The notes under the pieces: model-generated
What the model saw: the letters and a program-made list of their open reading frames with translations, nothing else
What the model was told of the DNA's origin: nothing
Database searches by the model: none
DNA from: Janthinobacterium aquaticum
GTDB lineage: Bacteria; Pseudomonadota; Gammaproteobacteria; Burkholderiales; Burkholderiaceae_D
Length of the DNA stretch: 64,000 bases
Direction of reading: 5' to 3'
NCBI RefSeq assembly: GCF_009208565.1
Contig: NZ_WFLK01000002.1
Coordinates: forward strand, 496,001-560,000
In this document: positions 59,506 to 64,000 of the stretch, piece by piece
Layout: each line of letters begins with the position of its first letter
Numbering within the stretch: position 1 is the stretch's first letter
Position numbers and translations under genes: made by a program

Positions 59506-60267
59506 ATGTCTGCCAGGTTGTTGTCAGTGTTACTGCTTTGGGCCGCCAGCCTGCCGTTACAGGCTGGCGAGCAGCCCGGGCCGGGCCGGCCGGGCGCTAC
59601 GCTCAAGCTGGTCAGCTTTCCCTATCCGCCGCTGATGCTGGTCGACGCCGGCCATGCGCCGGCAGGGCCGATGGTCGAGCTGGTCGCGCGCGTGTTCGAA
59701 CGCATGGGCCAGCCGGTGCAGCTAGAGATCGTGCCGCTGGCGCGCGCGCTGCTGCAGATGGAAACAGGTAGCGCCGACGCCATGTTTACCGTCAAGAAAA
59801 CCCCCGAACGTATGGCTGCCTACCTGTTCTCCAGCGAGCCGATACTGCAGCAGGATTATGTATTTTTTACACTGCGCGATACGCCGCTGCCGTTTCGCGG
59901 CGACCTGGCCGCGCTGGCCGGCACCAGCATCGGCGTGGTCGGCGGCACCTCCTATGGCCCCCGTTTCGATGCAGCCGTCAAACAGGGCCAGTTGCGCCGG
60001 CTCGAAGTGAGTAGCAGCCATGAGTCAAGCTTCAGGAAACTGCTGGCCGGGCGCATGCAGGCGCTGATCTGCAGCCGCGTGGTGGGTCTGGCAATTTTGC
60101 AGCAGTTGCAGGCCGAAGCGCGCGTGAAGGTCAGCGGGCCGGTGGTCGACACCACGCAAAGCTACCTGATGTTCAACCGGCGCACGGTTTCGCCGCAACT
60201 GGCGGCGCACTTCGACCGGGCGCTGCAGGCGATACGCCAGGAAGAGCTGGCGGTGTCGCGAAAATAA
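59506..60267 (+). CDS. Orphan periplasmic substrate-binding protein (SBP_bac_3 type)
   Basis: 253 aa with a signal peptide (LLSVLLLWAASLPLQAG). The two-lobed fold is visible: LKLVSFPYPPLMLVDAGHAP, MVELVARVFERMGQPVQLEIV, the ligand-type motif MFTVKKTPERMAAYLFS, then AGTSIGVVGGTSYGPRFDAAV. Related to amino-acid-binding proteins, but no ABC permease or ATPase is adjacent, and many such orphans in Oxalobacteraceae/pseudomonads are of unknown use. Follows the pump operon by 23 nt and could be read through from it. Confidence 0.85.
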   Translation: MSARLLSVLLLWAASLPLQAGEQPGPGRPGATLKLVSFPYPPLMLVDAGHAPAGPMVELVARVFERMGQPVQLEIVPLARALLQMETGSADAMFTVKKTPERMAAYLFSSEPILQQDYVFFTLRDTPLPFRGDLAALAGTSIGVVGGTSYGPRFDAAVKQGQLRRLEVSSSHESSFRKLLAGRMQALICSRVVGLAILQQLQAEARVKVSGPVVDTTQSYLMFNRRTVSPQLAAHFDRALQAIRQEELAVSRK

Positions 60268-60506
60268 GCACGGTCCGGCGAAATTCTGGCCAAACCTTGC
60301 AACATGGCCTACAATCGCCATGTCGGAAAAGGCAGATTTGGTCATAGGTAAGCCCAAATCCTTTCAGCTGAAAGCTCTGTTCCTTGCCTTGTGCATGAGT
60401 CCCCTCGACGAACATTTACGCCGCATGGCGTCCATTGTTCGTCCGTGTGGTCTCAGGCGCTTCTTCCTTGACAACTGCTCCGGTCGAACAGCAACCGGAG
60501 TCCTGT
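60268..60506 (+). other. Intergenic region before the MFS gene
   Basis: 239 bp. Contains the perfect palindrome CTTTCAGCTGAAAG (60361-60374). No regulator gene is adjacent. CCGGAGTCC before the next start is its ribosome site. Confidence 0.4.
60361..60374 (+). promoter_or_regulatory. 14-bp palindrome upstream of the MFS exporter
   Basis: CTTTCAGCTGAAAG is perfectly symmetric and lies 133 bp before the exporter start. Possible operator; the binder is unknown. Confidence 0.35.
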
Positions 60507-61748
60507 ATGTCTTTCCCTGTTTTTCCTGCTGCTGCATCGGCGCGCGGTTCCATGGCCGTGATCCTGCTGTCGGTGTTGCTCAACTTTGCCGGCTTTACGA
60601 TCATTATCCCGGTGCTGCCGTTTTCGGTGGCGCGCCATGCCGCGCCCGGCGACGTGGCATTCTGGGTCGCACTGATCCTGTCGCTGTACGCCCTGTGCTC
60701 CTTCCTGGCCGCGCCGGTGCTGGGCGCCATCAGCGACCGCCATGGCCGCCGGCCGGTGCTGTTGTTGTCACTGTGCGGTTCGGCCGTCGGCTTTGCCGTG
60801 TTTGGCGTCAGCGGCAGCCTGTGGGTGCTGCTGCTTGGCCGCATGATCGAAGGCCTGAGCGCCGGCAGCATCTCGACCCTGTACGCCTGCATCGCCGACA
60901 CCCACGCGCCGCACGAGCGCGGCCCGGCCTTTGGCCTGCTGGGCGTGGCCGGCGGCCTGGGTTTTATGCTGGGCCCGGTGCTCGGTGGCCTGCTGGGCAG
61001 CTGGTCGCTGGCCGCGCCGCTGTATGGCGCGGCCGGCCTGGCGCTGCTCAATGCGTTGCTGGTCTGGCGCTGGCTGCCCGAGAGCCTGGCGCCGGCCAGG
61101 CGCAGTACGGCACCGCAAAAAGCCCGCTTGAACGCCTTCAGCCAGCTGCGCGCCGCGCTGCGCGTCCCGGTCTTGCGGCTGCTGTTTGGCGTGGTGTTCT
61201 GCTTTGCGCTGGCCAGCGTGCTGCTGCAGTCCAACCTGGCGCTGCTGATGAAAGACCTGCTGGCATTGACGCCGGCGGCGATCGGCCTGGTGCTGGCCGG
61301 TATCGGTGTGATCGATATTGTCAGCCAGGGCCTGGTGGCGCGCCGGCTGCTGCCGCGCGTGGGCGAACAGCGCCTGGCCGGCGCCGGGCTGCTGATCAAC
61401 GCCGCCGGCCTGTTGGTGCTGGCCTGGCTGGCGCGCTTTCCCTTTGTACCGCTGCTGCTGTGCGGCGTGGCGCTGTTTACCTTTGGCGACGGCCTGTTCC
61501 AGCCCTCGGTCAACGCGTTGATTGCCGACGCGGCGCCGGAAGGCCGGCAGGGTGAAGTGCAGGGCGCCAACCAGGCGCAGCAGTCGATTGCGCGCATGTT
61601 TGGCCCACCGGCCGGCGCCTGGCTGTACGCGCTGCATCCGGGCGCGCCATATGCGGTGGCGGCGCTGGTGGGGGTGGTGGCGGCAATGGTTTTAGCATCA
61701 AAAAATATTTTTCAACCACCTGCATCCAAACCGGCACGTCCCGTGTAG
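60507..61748 (+). CDS. MFS drug exporter (TetA/DHA1-like)
   Basis: 413 aa, 12 TM helices. Motif A in loop 2-3 is present as GAISDRHGRRPVLLLSL (about residues 72-88); motif C of antiporters is in GLGFMLGPVLGGLLG. Opening VILLSVLLNFAGFTIIIPVLP and the pattern GRMIEGLSAGSISTLYACIA are TetA-like. Proton-driven export of a drug or metabolite across the inner membrane. The start at 60507 is placed by CCGGAG; no TetR gene is adjacent. Substrate unknown, tetracycline not implied. Confidence 0.9.
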   Translation: MSFPVFPAAASARGSMAVILLSVLLNFAGFTIIIPVLPFSVARHAAPGDVAFWVALILSLYALCSFLAAPVLGAISDRHGRRPVLLLSLCGSAVGFAVFGVSGSLWVLLLGRMIEGLSAGSISTLYACIADTHAPHERGPAFGLLGVAGGLGFMLGPVLGGLLGSWSLAAPLYGAAGLALLNALLVWRWLPESLAPARRSTAPQKARLNAFSQLRAALRVPVLRLLFGVVFCFALASVLLQSNLALLMKDLLALTPAAIGLVLAGIGVIDIVSQGLVARRLLPRVGEQRLAGAGLLINAAGLLVLAWLARFPFVPLLLCGVALFTFGDGLFQPSVNALIADAAPEGRQGEVQGANQAQQSIARMFGPPAGAWLYALHPGAPYAVAALVGVVAAMVLASKNIFQPPASKPARPV

Positions 61749-61813
61749 TGCAATGGTACGCGCCTGTTTTTCGCGGGCGCGGCACCCCAGATAAAATCTA
61801 AGGAGCCACGACC

Positions 61814-63463
61814 ATGCCTACCCTGCCTGCTTTGTCCTTTCCCCGCCTGCTGCTCGTTTCGTCCATCGCCCTCAGCCTTTCCGCCTGTGGCGGCGGCAGC
61901 GATCACAAGGACGAGGTAATCGTCACGCCGCCGCCCGCGCTGGCGGCCGGCGATACATTTATTCTGACTGCAAGTAACAAGCTCATTTCGTTCGACCGCA
62001 CCGCGCCAGGCGCCGTCAATACCACCGTCAGCGTAACGGGCCTGCAGTCGGGCGAAAACCTGCTGGGCATTGATTATCGCCCGGCCGATGGCCAGCTGTA
62101 CGGTGTAGGCAGCACCGGGCGCATTTATGTGATCAACGGCGCCACGGGCGCCGCCACGCTCAAGTCAACGCTGAGCTCCGATGCGGCCGATACCACGGCG
62201 CCTTATACGACCTTGTCCGGCGCCAGCTTTGGCGTGGACTTCAATCCGGTCGCCGACCGCCTGCGCATCGTCAGCAATACGGGCCAGAGCCTGCGTATCA
62301 ATGTCGATACGGGCGCCACCACCACCGACGGCAATATCAACGGTGGCGCGGCCAATACCGCCATTACGGCTGCGGCCTACACCAACAGCTTTGCCGGCAC
62401 GGCCAGCACCACGCTGTATGTAATCGACGCGGCCAACGCTACGTTGTACACGCAAAACCCGCCCAATAACGGCACGCTGGTCAACCCGGTGCCGCTGGGC
62501 GTGGCCGCTACTGCCGTGGGCGCCTTTGATATCGATGCGCGCAACAATACCGGCTACGCCGTGATGACGGTGGGCGGGGTGCGCAGCCTGTACAGCGTCA
62601 ACCTGTCCGCTGCGACCGCACCGGCCACGCTGGTGGTGGCCATCGGCGGCGGTGAAGACGTGCGCGGCATTGCCCTGAAAACCCCGTCCGCGCCGCTGGC
62701 GCACGGCCTGACCGACGACGGCCGCCTGGTCACGTTCAAACCTGCCACGCCCAATACGCTGGACGCCAACGTGGCCATTACGGGCCTGGCCAGTGGTGAA
62801 CGGCTGCTGGGCATCGATATCCGGCCGAAAGACGGCCTGCTGTACGGTATTTCCTCGACCGGACGCATCGTGACCATCAACGCCGGCACGGGCGCCGCCA
62901 CCGTCAAGTCCACCCTCAGCGCCGATGCCGCCGATACCACCGCGCCTTACACGGCCATTGCCGGCAGCGCCTTCGCCGTCGACTTCAATCCGGTGGCCGA
63001 CCGTCTGCGCGTGATCGGCAACACGGGCCAGAGCCTGCGCATCAATGTCGATACGGGCGCCACCACCACCGACGGCACCATCAACCGCGCCGGCGCACTG
63101 CCGGTGGTGACAGCCGCCGCCTATACCAACAGCTATGCCGGCACCACGGCCACCCAGCTGTTCGATATCGACACGGCCAGCGCCAGCCTGGCGCTGCAAA
63201 ATCCGCCCAATGACGGCACGCTGGTCAATATCGGCGCGCTGGGCGTGGCGGTAGCGGGCGACGCAGGCTTCGATATTGCCGGTGGCGCCAACGGCCTGGC
63301 CCTGGCCGCATTGCGCACCACGGCAGGCGGCCCGAGCGCGCTGTACCGGGTTGACCTGGTCACTGGCGCGGCGGTGCCGGTCAATGGCGCAGCCACGCCA
63401 GCCACCTCGGCCATCGGCGCCGGCAGCGTGGGACTGGTGGACCTGGCGATCGCGCTCAAATAA
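61814..63463 (+). CDS. Lipoprotein with two tandem DUF4394 domains
   Basis: 549 aa. Lipobox LSLSACGGG (lipidated Cys about residue 25), then two copies of one domain, offset by 248 codons. Each holds LLGIDxRPxDGxLYGxxSTGRI, DAADTTAPYT, VDFNPVADRLR and NTGQSLRINVDTGATTTDG. This is the DUF4394 pattern, a beta-propeller-like fold usually single in secreted proteins. Probably exposed on the outer membrane; function unknown. AAGGAG precedes the start. The 29-bp coding tract for the repeated VDTGATTTDG segment is identical in both halves. Confidence 0.88.
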   Translation: MPTLPALSFPRLLLVSSIALSLSACGGGSDHKDEVIVTPPPALAAGDTFILTASNKLISFDRTAPGAVNTTVSVTGLQSGENLLGIDYRPADGQLYGVGSTGRIYVINGATGAATLKSTLSSDAADTTAPYTTLSGASFGVDFNPVADRLRIVSNTGQSLRINVDTGATTTDGNINGGAANTAITAAAYTNSFAGTASTTLYVIDAANATLYTQNPPNNGTLVNPVPLGVAATAVGAFDIDARNNTGYAVMTVGGVRSLYSVNLSAATAPATLVVAIGGGEDVRGIALKTPSAPLAHGLTDDGRLVTFKPATPNTLDANVAITGLASGERLLGIDIRPKDGLLYGISSTGRIVTINAGTGAATVKSTLSADAADTTAPYTAIAGSAFAVDFNPVADRLRVIGNTGQSLRINVDTGATTTDGTINRAGALPVVTAAAYTNSYAGTTATQLFDIDTASASLALQNPPNDGTLVNIGALGVAVAGDAGFDIAGGANGLALAALRTTAGGPSALYRVDLVTGAAVPVNGAATPATSAIGAGSVGLVDLAIALK

Positions 63464-63485
63464 GCGAAATAAGCAGCGTTGAAAA

Positions 63486-63523
63486 AAAGGCGCGCCTTGC
63501 TGTATTGTAGAGGGCGCGCCTTT
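63486..63523 (+). terminator. Probable terminator after the DUF4394 gene
   Basis: AAAGGCGCGCC (63486-63496) and GGCGCGCCTTT (63513-63523) form an 11-bp stem with a 16-nt loop; A7 on the left and only T3 on the right, so it is better placed for a minus-strand transcript but can act on either. Confidence 0.55.
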
Positions 63524-63554
63524 GCACGCTTTGCATGTTTACGGAGTAGCCGCC

Positions 63555-64000
63555 TTGTCCACCAATCTGCATCGTCCCTACCAGTCGGCCGACCTCGATG
63601 CCTGTCTGCGCCTGTTTGACAGCAACACCCCGCATTATTTCGATCCGTCCGAGCGCGAACTGTTTGTCCGCTACCTTGGCCGCTCCACCCAGCCGTTTTT
63701 CGTCATCGAGCGCGATGGCGTGATCGTGGCCTGCGGCGGCTATGCGGTCGAGTCCGACGGCGTGACGGCCAGCCTGACCTGGGGCATGGTCGAACGCAGC
63801 CTGCATGGCCAGGGCCTGGGCCAGGCGCTGACGGCAGTGCGCCTGGCGGCGATCCGCGCATTGCCGCAGCTGCGCCAGGTGGAAATCAACACCAGCCAGC
63901 ATACGCAGCGCTTTTATGCGCGCTTCGGTTTTGAAACCGTCAAGGTCACGCCGGACGGCTATGGCCCCGGCATCGACCGATGGGATATGCTGCTGCCTTT
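63555..64000 (+). CDS. GNAT-family N-acetyltransferase, TTG start, cut by window end
   Basis: At least 148 codons, open to the right edge. TTG at 63555 is the likely start: ACGGAGTAG lies 9 nt before it, and the translation begins STNLHRPYQSADLDACLRLF, a classic GNAT opening. The acetyl-CoA loop appears as VERSLHGQGLGQALTAVRLA (Q-G-x-G-Q variant of the R/Q-x-x-G-x-G/A motif), followed by INTSQHTQRFYARFGFETV. Transfers an acetyl group to an unknown amine or protein. The gene lacks any ATG start and so is easily missed. Confidence 0.85.
   Translation, partial: MSTNLHRPYQSADLDACLRLFDSNTPHYFDPSERELFVRYLGRSTQPFFVIERDGVIVACGGYAVESDGVTASLTWGMVERSLHGQGLGQALTAVRLAAIRALPQLRQVEINTSQHTQRFYARFGFETVKVTPDGYGPGIDRWDMLLP

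Noticed and set aside
61814..63463. Long DNA repeats 744 bp apart taken as a mobile repeat
   Set aside because: They lie in frame inside one gene and correspond to two copies of a protein domain.

Overview
The window is a contiguous, GC-rich, gene-dense piece of a bacterial chromosome. Gene content and protein style (AcnB with a palindromic promoter element, CioAB-type bd oxidase with a DUF2474 subunit, FixL/FixJ-type regulators, piu-type iron locus, REP repeats and a REP-associated tyrosine transposase) suggest a betaproteobacterium, most likely Oxalobacteraceae (Duganella/Massilia/Janthinobacterium-like). That placement is inference from memory of these families; no search was run. No rRNA, tRNA, CRISPR array or prophage was seen.

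Layout. 0-4.7 kb: czcCBA-type heavy-metal RND efflux operon, with czcC entering from the left edge. 4.8-7.1 kb: a junction zone with a truncated periplasmic-sensor gene, the exporter gene yddG, a short interrupted reading frame, and a compact RAYT element bounded by 34-bp inverted repeats just upstream of acnB. 7.2-10.6 kb: acnB with a strong bidirectional terminator, then mntP under a yybP-ykoY manganese riboswitch. 10.8-13.7 kb: two VOC/glyoxalase-fold proteins (one exported) and an alginate-export-type outer-membrane barrel. 13.7-21.2 kb: a LacI regulator divergent from a four-gene sugar ABC importer and a GH42 beta-galactosidase, with a 20-bp perfect palindrome as the likely operator. 21.3-28.2 kb: an orphan HlyD-like protein, ankyrin protein, SodC, a QseBC-like two-component system, TMEM175-type channel, zf-UBP protein, TetR regulator and an unknown protein. 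28.3-31.6 kb: cydAB plus a tiny DUF2474 protein, then Dps. 31.7 kb: exported metallo-beta-lactamase-fold hydrolase.

32.8-44.2 kb is the most unusual part, a signalling island. It holds a NarL-type regulator, a PAS-GGDEF-EAL protein translationally coupled to a YdeP/FdhF-type molybdopterin oxidoreductase, a FixL/FixJ-like pair, and a receiver-only regulator followed by an EAL protein with a ruined GGDEF site. A 14-bp inverted repeat, TATAC-N4-GTATA, lies upstream of three of its transcription units in five near-perfect copies. This suggests one undescribed regulon joining c-di-GMP turnover to a redox enzyme.

44.3-53.6 kb: an unknown small protein, a BIME-like REP pair, an OmpR/EnvZ-type pair, a Fur-box-preceded TonB receptor-Sel1-PiuC iron operon, a nitroreductase, and a BaeSR-like pair. 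53.8-59.5 kb: a complete AcrAB-OprM-type tripartite pump divergent from BaeSR. 59.5-64 kb: an orphan periplasmic binding protein, an MFS exporter, a lipoprotein with two DUF4394 domains, and a TTG-initiated GNAT acetyltransferase cut by the right edge.
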